NCBI RefSeq assembly: GCF_014131695.1
Contig: NZ_CP036346.1
Location: forward strand, 2,108,001-2,172,000
Length of the DNA stretch: 64,000 nt
From: Thomasclavelia ramosa DSM 1402
Lineage (GTDB): Bacteria; Bacillota_I; Bacilli_A; Erysipelotrichales; Coprobacillaceae
Reading direction: 5' to 3'
Shown in pieces: positions 16,845 to 25,356 of this stretch. Made by a program: the position numbers and the translations under genes. Below the pieces are notes generated by a model. That model did not search any database. It was not told the DNA's origin and was given only the letters and a program-made list of their open reading frames with translations. Position 1 is the first letter of the stretch. Every line of letters begins with the position of its first letter.

Positions 16845-17393
16845 ATGAAGAAACTTTTAAGTTCTTTAATGGTAGCTTGCTTAATGTTTGTTGCAACTAT
16901 CTCAACTGTTGGTGCTGTTGGTTCTATCACTGCTGATGAACAAAAAATCATCGATGCTTTAGAAGCTGGTGTTACAGTTGATGGAGTTAAAGTTAATCTA
17001 AAAGCTGCTGATATTAATGCTGCTAAAAATTACTTAACTAACAATGATGTTACAGCTGCTCAAGTGACTACTATTTTGAACAACATTGAAGGAGCTAAAT
17101 CTTATATGCAAACTAATCATATTAAAGATATCGCTTCTATCAAAGGTGCTCATGCCACTGCAATTTTAGGTTTCGCTCAAGCTGCAGCTGATGTACTTGG
17201 GTTAACTATTAAAGTTGGTGCTGATGGTACTGTCACTGTTTACAAAGGTAGCGAAGTTGTTTATTCAACTACAAACGTTATCAAAAAGACTGGTTATGAT
17301 TTCACTCAAACTGCTGTAATGGCAGCTGGACTTGTAGCTGTATTATTCGGTGCAGGATATTACGCTAAGAGAAAACAACTTTTAGTTAAATAA
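16845..17393 (+). CDS. Small secreted surface protein, likely substrate of the adjacent sortase
   Basis: 182 residues with a very strong RBS (AAAGGAGGGG). Signal peptide at 1-24 (cleavage near GAVGS), an Ala/Asp/Asn-rich helical domain (about 25-130), a short beta-rich part, then IKKTG, a membrane helix at about 154-173 and a KRKQ tail. That is the shape of a cell-wall sorting signal, but the pentapeptide is not LPXTG. The gene lies three bases before a class D sortase gene and is most likely its dedicated substrate. No function beyond surface display is recognised. Confidence 0.75.
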   Translation: MKKLLSSLMVACLMFVATISTVGAVGSITADEQKIIDALEAGVTVDGVKVNLKAADINAAKNYLTNNDVTAAQVTTILNNIEGAKSYMQTNHIKDIASIKGAHATAILGFAQAAADVLGLTIKVGADGTVTVYKGSEVVYSTTNVIKKTGYDFTQTAVMAAGLVAVLFGAGYYAKRKQLLVK

Positions 17394-17395
17394 TC

Positions 17396-18064
17396 GTGCG
17401 ATTAAAACATAAGCAAAAAAAGATAATGGCACTAGTATTAGTGCCATTATCTTTTACCATTATCTGCTACCTAGTATTATTTTTAATAATTAGTCCAATT
17501 ATTGAACCAGTCATGTCTATTTACAGTCTTGTTGCTAGTGAACATGCACCAAATTTAAATGATAACAGCAACAAAGATCTATATAAAAATAAACTAGTTA
17601 GTTCTGCTACTATTAAAGCTTCAGAAGTAGTAATGCCTTCTTATGGTGACCTATTTGGTAAAATAACCATTGATTCTGTCAACAAGACAATTAACCTATA
17701 CTATGGTGATGGTAATGATCAGCTTCGTAAAGGCGCTGGATTATTCAACGGTTCATTTTTACCAGGATTTAACCGTACTTCATTAATTGCCGGTCACTCA
17801 TTGCCTTACTTTGAATGTTTAGGTGATGTCAATGTTGGAGATATTATTAAAATATCTACCCATTATGGTGATTTTGAATATAAAATAACAGATACTAAAA
17901 TTGGTAAAGCTACTGATGAATCAAATTACGATCTTGCCCAAAGCGAGAAAGAACAATTGATCTTATATACATGTTATCCATTCGAATTGATTGGTTACAA
18001 AGCTGACCGTTTATTTGTTTATGCAGATAAAATAAGTGGTCCAACGATCTTGGAGGGACAATAA
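17396..18064 (+). CDS. srtD: Class D-like sortase
   Basis: 222 residues starting at a GTG two bases after the previous stop. N-terminal membrane helix at about 11-33, then the sortase beta-barrel with His134 (AGHSLPYF), Cys193 (LYTCYPF) and Arg205 (KADRLFVYA), the complete catalytic triad. TLxTC followed by Y/W-P-F is typical of class D enzymes such as those of Bacillus and Clostridium. It attaches surface proteins to peptidoglycan or another nucleophile. It lies between its probable substrate and a four-TM partner that overlaps its 3' side. Confidence 0.88.
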   Translation: MRLKHKQKKIMALVLVPLSFTIICYLVLFLIISPIIEPVMSIYSLVASEHAPNLNDNSNKDLYKNKLVSSATIKASEVVMPSYGDLFGKITIDSVNKTINLYYGDGNDQLRKGAGLFNGSFLPGFNRTSLIAGHSLPYFECLGDVNVGDIIKISTHYGDFEYKITDTKIGKATDESNYDLAQSEKEQLILYTCYPFELIGYKADRLFVYADKISGPTILEGQ

Positions 18065-18065
18065 C

Positions 18066-18893
18066 ATGGCAAGAAAAAAATCAAGTAGTCGAACTACATT
18101 ATCGTATATTTTATCATTATTAATTGCAATCTTTCTAAGTATCTTAGTAGTTCTAACAGTAACTCGTTTTACTGTTATGTCTCCAGGTTTCTTAATTTCT
18201 AAAATGGATGGAGCTGATTTTTATAAACAATCAGTTGTATCATTAAATGAAGAGATCCAGCAAGAAACACAGTCAACAGGATTTCCTATAGAAATGTTTG
18301 AAAACTATGTTGATGAAGATACTGCTAAAACAGCAATGGAAAAATACATTAATAATGCCTTTGATGGTGGTGAAACCACTATTAACACAACTGAATTTGA
18401 AACAAAACTTACCCAGGATATAGATAACTATTTAACAACTAATAATATTATTATTAATAGTGAATCACAAGAAGCAATTAGCGTACTGAAAAGTAACTTG
18501 ATTGATTTATACAAAAGCTATTTATCATTCCCTTATCTAGCCCTTGTTATTGATGTTATAAATACATATGATGGAATCTTTTTAATTGCGGCAGCAGCTT
18601 TAGTTGTTTTAATCGGATTAGCAAGTTTCTTATTATATCGCCTATATAGTCATTATCAAGGTAGAAGACGCTATTTCTCATATGCCCTATCGGCTTCTGG
18701 TTTAATGTGTTTCGCTTTACCATTCTTTATCTATATTGGTAAATTTATTGATAAAATCAGTTTATCACCTGCATATTTCTATAATTTCTTTACAAGTACC
18801 TTAAACTCTTACATGTTGACATTTGTAATCGTTGGTTTAGTAATGATTGTTTTAGCAAATATTGTAGCGTATATAAAATTTGAACGAAAATAA
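18066..18893 (+). CDS. Sortase-linked polytopic membrane protein
   Basis: 275 residues from the ATG behind TTGGAGGG, which lies inside the last codons of the sortase gene. One N-terminal helix (about 12-35), an extracellular domain of about 125 residues rich in Glu, Thr and Asn, then three helices (about 170-195, 205-230 and 245-270) and a short basic tail. No family is recognised with confidence. Its constant partner position behind sortase and substrate suggests a role in presenting the substrate or in holding the sortase. Confidence 0.7.
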   Translation: MARKKSSSRTTLSYILSLLIAIFLSILVVLTVTRFTVMSPGFLISKMDGADFYKQSVVSLNEEIQQETQSTGFPIEMFENYVDEDTAKTAMEKYINNAFDGGETTINTTEFETKLTQDIDNYLTTNNIIINSESQEAISVLKSNLIDLYKSYLSFPYLALVIDVINTYDGIFLIAAAALVVLIGLASFLLYRLYSHYQGRRRYFSYALSASGLMCFALPFFIYIGKFIDKISLSPAYFYNFFTSTLNSYMLTFVIVGLVMIVLANIVAYIKFERK

Positions 18894-18895
18894 TG

Positions 18896-18922
18896 CGCTT
18901 GTAATTAATACAAGCGTTTTAT
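18896..18922 (+). terminator. Terminator of the sortase module
   Basis: GCGCTTGT / ACAAGCG hairpin followed by TTTTATTTT, directly after the stop codon. Confidence 0.85.
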
Positions 18923-18935
18923 TTTGCTTATAAAG

Positions 18936-18966
18936 AAAAAAGGCTCTAACTTAAATTATAGGCCTT
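18936..18966 (-). terminator. Terminator of the XRE-HAD-pdp genes
   Basis: Minus-strand AAAAGGCC...GCCTTTTTT with a 16-nt loop; convergent with the preceding terminator. Confidence 0.7.
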
Positions 18967-18973
18967 TTAACTG

Positions 18974-19294
18974 TTATGTGTAATTATCAAATATTTGTTC
19001 AGCGGTCTTAATTAAAGCTTTTGAAAAAGCCAGCTCAAATACTTCATAATCAAATGAACTTCGTGTAATTCGATTAAACAGTCGATAAAAATCATCATGA
19101 TTGCTGATAAAATAAGGAATTCCTGCATCAATACCCAAATACTCACAATACTTAAGATAATTATTGGTGTCAATGTTTCCACCTTTTTCAAATCGATAGA
19201 CAGTACTCTTACTGATTTTCAACACTTTAACAATTTCTTTTTGGGGAATCTGCTTTGTTTTTCTAATTCTTTTTAACACTTTCCCTAATGTCAA
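18974..19294 (-). CDS. XRE-family helix-turn-helix regulator
   Basis: 106 residues; the start is a TTG placed 7 bases after AGAGG. An N-terminal HTH_3 domain (residues 5-58) has the expected QKEIVKVLKISKSTVYRFEKG helix-turn-helix split over positions 18-38. The C-terminal 45 residues are acidic and helical with no known fold. It follows the HAD phosphatase by 27 bases on the same strand. What it controls cannot be told. Confidence 0.8.
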   Translation of the reverse strand: MTLGKVLKRIRKTKQIPQKEIVKVLKISKSTVYRFEKGGNIDTNNYLKYCEYLGIDAGIPYFISNHDDFYRLFNRITRSSFDYEVFELAFSKALIKTAEQIFDNYT

Positions 19295-19321
19295 GATAAA
19301 CCTCTTTTACATTACCCCAAT

Positions 19322-20161
19322 TTAAATTAAACCTAATCGCTGCAGACACTTAAAGATTCCATCATCATCAGGCTCTTCAAATGTATCATCCGCAATTGCT
19401 TTCAACTTATCAGGAGCTAAATACGATACTACTCCATAAGCTGCCTCGCTAATCATTTGAAAATCATTCATACTGTCACCAAAAGCAATCGTATCTTTCA
19501 TATCTCCACCTAGATATGCAACTGCTCGTTTCATTGCATCACCTTTAGTACAATTTTTTAAAATAATTTCACCATTAATAAAATCGTCTGTTTCCTTAGA
19601 AAAAATAACGATATTAAAAAACTCACTTAAATACTTTACACAGTCATAAAATGCCAACTTATCTTCTGCAATAAAACATACTTTTGTTACTTTCGTTTGC
19701 AAAATGTTAAATTCACTGATTGGTAAACGTACTTCTTCATTTCTACGCTCTTCTAAAAAACGTGCTAATTCAAGATTTCCTTCAAGAATATTTGCTTGCT
19801 TCTTTTCAAAAAAATCTTGGACACCTGGTGTTTGATACAAAGCATCTTTAGTTTCTAAGCTAAATAAAATTTTAGCATTAGTAAATAAAAGCATTACTTC
19901 TGATAAAACATACTGGTTAATAAAATTCTCAAAGATGTATTTACCATCAATACTAACAAAACCACCGGCTGAAGAAATTATTCCGTCAAATCCAATATCC
20001 CGTATCGATTTCATTATCGACACCGGAGCACGTCCCGTACATAAAAATGTTTTATGACCATTTGCCCGTGCTTTCTTTATTCCTTCTTCAGTATTCTTAG
20101 TTACTCGTTTACTTGGACCAATTAAAGTTCCATCAATGTCAAAAAATAAATATTTACCCAT
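19322..20161 (-). CDS. Cof-type HAD phosphatase
   Basis: 279 residues. HAD motif I FFDIDGTLIG at residues 5-14, motif II CTGRAP near 41, Lys of motif III in the NCTKGDAM stretch, and motif IV AFGDSMNDFQM near 226. The large alpha/beta cap between motifs II and III marks the IIB (Cof) subclass, which hydrolyses sugar phosphates, flavin precursors or other small phosphates; the exact substrate is unknown. Downstream of the pyrimidine nucleoside phosphorylase gene (23-base gap), so a role in phospho-sugar or nucleotide salvage is possible. Confidence 0.88.
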   Translation of the reverse strand: MGKYLFFDIDGTLIGPSKRVTKNTEEGIKKARANGHKTFLCTGRAPVSIMKSIRDIGFDGIISSAGGFVSIDGKYIFENFINQYVLSEVMLLFTNAKILFSLETKDALYQTPGVQDFFEKKQANILEGNLELARFLEERRNEEVRLPISEFNILQTKVTKVCFIAEDKLAFYDCVKYLSEFFNIVIFSKETDDFINGEIILKNCTKGDAMKRAVAYLGGDMKDTIAFGDSMNDFQMISEAAYGVVSYLAPDKLKAIADDTFEEPDDDGIFKCLQRLGLI

Positions 20162-20184
20162 CTTTATCCTCCGTTATGACTATA

Positions 20185-21486
20185 TTATACAAGGATTTCA
20201 TCAATTAGTATCGGTTTTTCAACAAAAAAATCAACAATTTTATAAGCTCCATATAATTCGTTAATTAATTCATCGCTTACTTCATTATTTGCATGGATAT
20301 AAGCTAATACTTCTCCCACCTTACATTGATCTCCAACTTTTTTATTTAAGATAATCCCTACGCTATGGTCAATAACATCATCCTTAGTCTGACGACCACC
20401 GCCTAATTTCATTGAAACTATTCCTAATGTTTTAGCTTCAAGAGTTTGAATATACCCAGCTTGCTTAGCTTTAACCTCAATAATTAGTTTAGCTTTAGTA
20501 AACAACTCAGGATTACCAATATACTCATCATTTCCATGTTGATATTTAACCATTTCTTTAAATTTATCTAATGCTTGACCAGTATCAATTACTCGCTTAA
20601 GCATTTTTAAAGCGGACTCTTCATTTTTGCATTTTTTGGCCTGTACTAACATATGACTGCCAGCTTCAAGACAAAGATTTAAAAGATCCTCAGGACCACT
20701 TCCATTTAATGTATCAATCGCCTCAATTACCTCTAAAGAATTCCCGATTGCTTTTCCTAGCGGTTGATTCATGTTTGAAATAGCTGCTCGAGTATCTTTA
20801 CCTAGATGTTGTCCAATTTCAATCATTGTTTGTGCCAAGCGCTTAGCTTCCTCTTTAGTTTGCATAAAAGCACCTTCCCCATATTTTACATCTAATAAAA
20901 TAGTATCGCTGCCAGACGCTAATTTTTTTGACATGATCGATGAAGCAATCAAAGGGATACAATCAACAGTTGCAGTTACATCACGCAGTGCATACATTTT
21001 TTGATCAGCCGGTACTAGTGTAGCACTTTGTCCAATAATCGCGATACCGATTTCATTAACTTGTTTAATAAAATCATCTTTACTTATTTGAATTTGCAAA
21101 CCCGGAATCGACTCTAATTTATCTAATGTTCCCCCTGTATGACCTAAACCACGCCCCGACATCTTAGCAACTTTAACCCCACAAGCTGCAACCATTGGTC
21201 CTAAAACTAAAGATGTTTTATCTCCAACACCACCTGTTGAATGTTTATCAACCTTTACACCTGCAATTTCACTTAGATCAATTATTTCCCCACTATGAAG
21301 CATTTCATCAGTTAAGATAGCCGTTTCATGTTTAGACAGCCCATTAAAACATATTGCCATTAAAAAAGCACTCATCTGATAATCTGGAATATTGCCATCA
21401 TTATATCCTTTAATAATAAAATGGATTTGTTCTTTTGTTAACTCATGATTATTTTTCTTTAATTCAATTAAATCAACCATTCTCAT
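20185..21486 (-). CDS. pdp: Pyrimidine-nucleoside phosphorylase
   Basis: 433 residues from the ATG of MRMVDL, the usual start in the family, behind GGAGG. The phosphate-binding signature KHSTGGVGDKTS near residue 80 and the SGRGLGHTGGTLDKLES block near 110 are intact, with the glycine-rich C-terminal domain (GGGRQTKDD). It splits uridine, thymidine or deoxyuridine to base and (deoxy)ribose-1-phosphate. It heads a minus-strand run with a HAD phosphatase and an XRE regulator. A longer frame to 21525 has no RBS. Confidence 0.94.
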   Translation of the reverse strand: MRMVDLIELKKNNHELTKEQIHFIIKGYNDGNIPDYQMSAFLMAICFNGLSKHETAILTDEMLHSGEIIDLSEIAGVKVDKHSTGGVGDKTSLVLGPMVAACGVKVAKMSGRGLGHTGGTLDKLESIPGLQIQISKDDFIKQVNEIGIAIIGQSATLVPADQKMYALRDVTATVDCIPLIASSIMSKKLASGSDTILLDVKYGEGAFMQTKEEAKRLAQTMIEIGQHLGKDTRAAISNMNQPLGKAIGNSLEVIEAIDTLNGSGPEDLLNLCLEAGSHMLVQAKKCKNEESALKMLKRVIDTGQALDKFKEMVKYQHGNDEYIGNPELFTKAKLIIEVKAKQAGYIQTLEAKTLGIVSMKLGGGRQTKDDVIDHSVGIILNKKVGDQCKVGEVLAYIHANNEVSDELINELYGAYKIVDFFVEKPILIDEILV

Positions 21487-21568
21487 ACTTACACAACCTC
21501 CGTAGTTATATTGTACTACAAACAAAACAAAATATTAATCTAAACAATAATAAATAAAAGACTTAGAA

Positions 21569-21829
21569 TTACTCTAAATCTTCTAAAACAACAGCTGTTC
21601 CCATTAAAACCGGTTTATTTGAATCACGCAAATCAAAGCAAACCCCCAATACAGCATTGGCACCTAATTTTTCAGCAGCTTTAGCTAAATTTTCTTGAGC
21701 TTTGACAATATATTCTTCCACTCCCATTGTTACTCGAAAAGCTCGTATAGCATCATCATAGCCGACTACTATGCCTAAGTCTTTAACTACTTTTTTATTA
21801 GGATAACTGCTTAAAGTTGAAATAATCAT
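21569..21829 (-). CDS. YbjQ/UPF0145-like protein
   Basis: 86 residues from the ATG after AAAGGAGG; the longer frame overlapping fmt has no RBS. A compact alpha/beta pattern, with KDLGIVVGYDD, a long helix and LGANAVLGVCFD, matches the YbjQ_1 (UPF0145) family, a small pentameric fold of unknown role. It is about 20 residues shorter than most members, at the N-terminus. It follows fmt by 70 bases. Confidence 0.7.
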   Translation of the reverse strand: MIISTLSSYPNKKVVKDLGIVVGYDDAIRAFRVTMGVEEYIVKAQENLAKAAEKLGANAVLGVCFDLRDSNKPVLMGTAVVLEDLE

Positions 21830-21899
21830 TTCTATTTCCTCCTTTGTATCTTCTCTAATTATATCTTTTAATTTATAAAAAAAGCAACCATTAGGCTGC

Positions 21900-22853
21900 T
21901 TATTCGAATTTACTATCAACTTCAAAAATATTATTTCCATTCAAATAATCTTTAACTAACATTCGCTTCTTTCCAGCTAGCTGTAATTCTGTAATTAAAT
22001 ATATTCCTTCACCAGTTTTAACCCCAATTGCATCTTTAAAGATCTTAACGATTGTTCCATTTTCTTGATGAGCGTGGTGCTTAAGGGCATTTTCACATAC
22101 ATGAATTTTACCGGCCCAGATCTTTACAACTTTACCTTGATAAGTGGTATAAGCACCTGGCCATGGATTCATTCCACGTACTTGATTATATACTCGAAGA
22201 GCACTCTTACTAAAATCTATTTTTTCTTGTTCATGACTAATTGTTGGTGAATATGTAACTAAACTTTCATCTTGGGCAATTGACTCATTTGTACCAGCAA
22301 GTACGCTCGGTAAGGTTTCTAGTAACAACTCTGCTCCAGCAATACTCAAACGCTCATATAATTCTCCCGTTGTTTCCTCTGCTCCAATTGGCACTTCGAC
22401 TTGAGAAATAATATTTCCAGCATCCATTTTTTTGACCATATACATGATCGTTACCCCTGTAACTTCTTCACCCTCCATGATTGCATAATGTACTGGCGCG
22501 CCACCACGATATTTAGGTAATAATGAAGCATGAACATTGATACAACCTATTTTAGGAGCATTTAAAACTGCTTCTGGAACAATTTGTCCATAAGCTGCAG
22601 TAATAATTAAATCCGGCTCTAAGGCTATGATTTCCTGATATTCTTCCTTAATTTTTAAAGGCTGATAAACTGGTATCCCAGAAGCCAAAGCAACTTCTTT
22701 AACTTCAGGCATTGTTAACACCTTTTTACGACCAACAAAACGATCGGGCTGAGTTACTACAGCAACAACATTATAATTATTTTCCAACAATTTTTCTAAA
22801 ACCTGTTTAGAAAAACTTGCTGTTCCCATAAATATTATTTTTGCATCTTTCAT
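21900..22853 (-). CDS. fmt: Methionyl-tRNA formyltransferase
   Basis: 317 residues from the ATG of MKDAKIIFMGT (the usual N-terminus; in-frame upstream starts would overlap the RBS zone). Rossmann-like formyltransferase domain with the 10-formyl-THF site (HASLLPKYRGGAP near 110), the DAGNII loop and a C-terminal OB domain (WPGAYTTY, then KIWAGKIH). It formylates initiator Met-tRNA. In Bacillus it is linked to def, priA and rsmB; here it follows the YqxA-like gene by 22 bases at the end of the gpr-spoIIP group. Confidence 0.95.
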   Translation of the reverse strand: MKDAKIIFMGTASFSKQVLEKLLENNYNVVAVVTQPDRFVGRKKVLTMPEVKEVALASGIPVYQPLKIKEEYQEIIALEPDLIITAAYGQIVPEAVLNAPKIGCINVHASLLPKYRGGAPVHYAIMEGEEVTGVTIMYMVKKMDAGNIISQVEVPIGAEETTGELYERLSIAGAELLLETLPSVLAGTNESIAQDESLVTYSPTISHEQEKIDFSKSALRVYNQVRGMNPWPGAYTTYQGKVVKIWAGKIHVCENALKHHAHQENGTIVKIFKDAIGVKTGEGIYLITELQLAGKKRMLVKDYLNGNNIFEVDSKFE

Positions 22854-22875
22854 AATATACACCATCACTTTCTTA

Positions 22876-23160
22876 CTATAAAAGTGTACTAATAATATTG
22901 GAAATAATCAATACTAATGTTTCAATAACTTTAATACAAACTTCACTAATCTGTTTAACTACTAATGATAATGTATTTTCTTCATTATCATTAGTAGTTC
23001 CATAATCGGTAGTAATTGGTTTTTGTTCTTTAACATCCTCTTCAAACTGAGTAATATTCTTGTCAAATACAGCTTTTTGGATTCCGTAGTCTCCAAATAA
23101 ACCATTAATCATAAATAACAATAATCCAACTAAACAAAGATCAATTAAAAAATTTTTCAT
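22876..23160 (-). CDS. Small membrane protein coupled to spoIIP (YqxA-like by position)
   Basis: 94 residues; its ATG overlaps the spoIIP stop (ATGA), so translation is coupled. N-terminal hydrophobic helix at about 6-21, an acidic Asn/Glu/Thr-rich middle and a hydrophobic C-terminal helix (about 66-92). In B. subtilis gpr-spoIIP is followed by the small membrane-protein gene yqxA; this gene holds the same place and shape, but I see no shared motif that proves homology. It probably acts with SpoIIP at the engulfing septum. Confidence 0.55.
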   Translation of the reverse strand: MKNFLIDLCLVGLLLFMINGLFGDYGIQKAVFDKNITQFEEDVKEQKPITTDYGTTNDNEENTLSLVVKQISEVCIKVIETLVLIISNIISTLL

Positions 23161-23906
23161 CCTAAATATTCTCCAATCGCTTTAGCAATAATTTCTACTG
23201 TCGCTTGAACTTCTTCTTTAGTATTACTTTGAGCGCCAACCTCTATTAGAACCATATTGTCACTAATTCCTTGATTATAGTGAGATTTTTTCACATAAAC
23301 ACCACGGCTGATTTTTGGAACTGTTGCATTAGCTAAATCTGACAGTTTTTGTGAAAGCTGATTAACCGCATCAAATTTACCACTGCTTTTACCTACAACA
23401 AACATGATTTTAGCATATGATTTTCCATCATGGCTAATGGTTGACAGCTCTTTAGAAATCGAATCGCGATGAAAATCAATAATTAAGTCATAACCACCAC
23501 TAAGCTTTAAACTCTCTTCAAGATACATTTTAGATACCGTATATGATTTATTATAAGCTATTTTATGAACCGCTTTATAGCCTTCAAAATCATTTCCTTC
23601 AACATCGCACTGGTATCCTTTATTATTTAAACAATCTTTTAAATAATTAGCTCCTTCTACGACATTAAAACCATCATATTCTTCACCCTGGTGAGTATTA
23701 TAAATATGAATCTTTTTATCTTTCGTGGGAACAAAACTAGTGTTGGTTGGATTGGTTGCCACTGGAGTAGTTGGATTATTTTGTTCATTATTAATTGCAT
23801 TAATAACTTGGGCATTTGATCCGCTTACTTTAGTTGGAAGATAAACAATTAAACCTACAATAACCGCCAATTTCAATAAAATTAAAAACGTATTTTTAAG
23901 TCTCAT
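23157..23906 (-). CDS. spoIIP: Stage II sporulation protein P (SpoIIP)
   Basis: 249 residues from the ATG after AGGTGATGCAG. One N-terminal membrane helix (about 7-25), an Asn/Thr/Pro-rich linker and then a SpoIIP catalytic domain: HIYNTHQGEEYDG near residue 65, LIIDFHRDS near 140 and the closing IEVGAQSNT near 222. SpoIIP is a peptidoglycan amidase/endopeptidase that, with SpoIID and SpoIIM, thins septal wall during engulfment. gpr precedes it in the same direction (52 bases), as in Bacillus. The domain is shorter than the B. subtilis form (401 aa), mostly by a reduced linker. Confidence 0.93.
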   Translation of the reverse strand: MRLKNTFLILLKLAVIVGLIVYLPTKVSGSNAQVINAINNEQNNPTTPVATNPTNTSFVPTKDKKIHIYNTHQGEEYDGFNVVEGANYLKDCLNNKGYQCDVEGNDFEGYKAVHKIAYNKSYTVSKMYLEESLKLSGGYDLIIDFHRDSISKELSTISHDGKSYAKIMFVVGKSSGKFDAVNQLSQKLSDLANATVPKISRGVYVKKSHYNQGISDNMVLIEVGAQSNTKEEVQATVEIIAKAIGEYLG

Positions 23907-23958
23907 CTGCATCACCTACTATACTATACAATACAATAGTATGCATGAATTGTAGGAT

Positions 23959-24918
23959 TTAGTACCTTAACGCATTAATACTTTTACTTATTATTTTTGA
24001 CATAATTTCACACTGTTCATCAATTTGCTTATCACTTAATACAAAATTACAATCAATCGGATTCAATATTTCATTAAATAACAGCTCTAATTCACTATCA
24101 TCCAATTTTCCTAATTGTCCTAACATCATTTCTTTTTGCTGTTCATTTAAGCTCCCATGATAACGTTCACGCTTTCCTACTTTTAATTTACTTATTGGAT
24201 TTAAACTATCACCAAAGTAATCTAGCGTATAATTTAAGACATCACTTACTAAACTGCTTGCATAAATAACAGTTGGTATACCAATTGCAATTACCTTAGC
24301 ACCCACAGTCTCCTCGTTGATTGCCTGACGATAATTACCTATCCCACTACCAGGATTTATCCCTACATCGTTAATTTGGATTACATGAGCTAATTTATGA
24401 TAATTTTTAGCACAGAGGGCATCTACAACGATTACAAGATCAATATCCTCTTTATCCACTAACGCTTTTACAATCGCTCCAGTTTCCATCCCTGTTTGCA
24501 CCATCACCCCAGGAGCAATACCTAAAATATCATAATAGTGATTAATTAATTTGTCTTCATCATCAAGAAAATGAGTAATCCGCACATCCCTTAAAGTTCG
24601 TGGGCCAATCGCATCATTAGTTAAATATTGATTACCTAACCCTACCATCAAAATCTTAGGATAATCAATCTTATCAATTAATGGCTTTAAATTATTTACA
24701 ACTTCCTTAATAATAGCAGTTTGTTCCAAATAGTCTTTAAAACTTATTTCGATATAAGTTCCAATCCCCTGATTAATACTTTGATGAGCCTGAAGGATCG
24801 AAACTTTTTCAACCTTAACACCATCATTAACATACTCTTCCTTTTGATAATGCTTACCAACTTCTAGTTGCTCTAGCGATTCGGTTGCTAAATCACTACG
24901 TATATTACTAAAATTCAT
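23959..24918 (-). CDS. gpr: Spore germination protease GPR
   Basis: 319 residues starting at the ATG after AGGTGATAGG. The start NFSNIRSDLATES resembles the family's propeptide and cleavage region; MVGLGN, AIGPRT, GIAPGV, TGMETG and LVIVVDALCA are the characteristic aspartic-protease-like motifs of GPR. The enzyme degrades SASP proteins early in germination. It is made as a zymogen in the forespore. It is divergent from rpsT and followed by spoIIP, the classical order. Confidence 0.95.
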   Translation of the reverse strand: MNFSNIRSDLATESLEQLEVGKHYQKEEYVNDGVKVEKVSILQAHQSINQGIGTYIEISFKDYLEQTAIIKEVVNNLKPLIDKIDYPKILMVGLGNQYLTNDAIGPRTLRDVRITHFLDDEDKLINHYYDILGIAPGVMVQTGMETGAIVKALVDKEDIDLVIVVDALCAKNYHKLAHVIQINDVGINPGSGIGNYRQAINEETVGAKVIAIGIPTVIYASSLVSDVLNYTLDYFGDSLNPISKLKVGKRERYHGSLNEQQKEMMLGQLGKLDDSELELLFNEILNPIDCNFVLSDKQIDEQCEIMSKIISKSINALRY

Positions 24919-25000
24919 CCTATCACCTATTATAAATATCACCAATTATGGAAATTTAATACATATTTGTCCAATAATATCGTATCAATTCAAAAAAAAG

Positions 25001-25029
25001 TTGCATTTATTGGATTATTTTTATATAAT
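25001..25029 (+). promoter_or_regulatory. Sigma-A promoter of rpsT
   Basis: TTGCAT at 25001-25006, a 17-bp spacer and a perfect TATAAT at 25024-25029. Confidence 0.8.
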
Positions 25030-25062
25030 GTAAAAGCAAGAAATGAAGCGAGGTGAAAGATC

Positions 25063-25323
25063 ATGGCAAATATGAAACAACAAATTAAACGGTATAAAAA
25101 TGATAACCAAAAAAGAGCAAAAAATACTTCATATAAATCAGCATTAAAAACTGCAATCAAAAAAGTATTAGCTGAAGTTGAAGCTGGAAATAAAGATGAA
25201 GCAGTAAAAGCTTATAACGAAGTAGCTTCTAAATTAGATGCTTCTGTAGTTAAAGGAATTCATCATAGAAACTATGCTAGCAGACAAAAATCTAGATTAG
25301 CTAAATTAGTAAACTCTATCTAA
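25063..25323 (+). CDS. rpsT: 30S ribosomal protein S20
   Basis: 86 residues, basic, with the family's MANxKQQIKR start, TSYKSALKT, and a KGIHHRNYASRQKSRL tail. It binds 16S rRNA in the small subunit. Good RBS (GAGGTGAAAG) 8 bases before the ATG and its own promoter. It is divergent from gpr, as in Bacillus. Confidence 0.96.
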   Translation: MANMKQQIKRYKNDNQKRAKNTSYKSALKTAIKKVLAEVEAGNKDEAVKAYNEVASKLDASVVKGIHHRNYASRQKSRLAKLVNSI

Positions 25324-25356
25324 TGATAGGGTTTTTATTTTAAAGGAGAAAATTGT

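Noticed and set aside
24919-25000. Sigma F/G promoter for gpr.
   Set aside because: A GGACAAATAT-like element is present but breaks the consensus at a fixed position and the -35 is poor; a forespore promoter is likely but I cannot place it.
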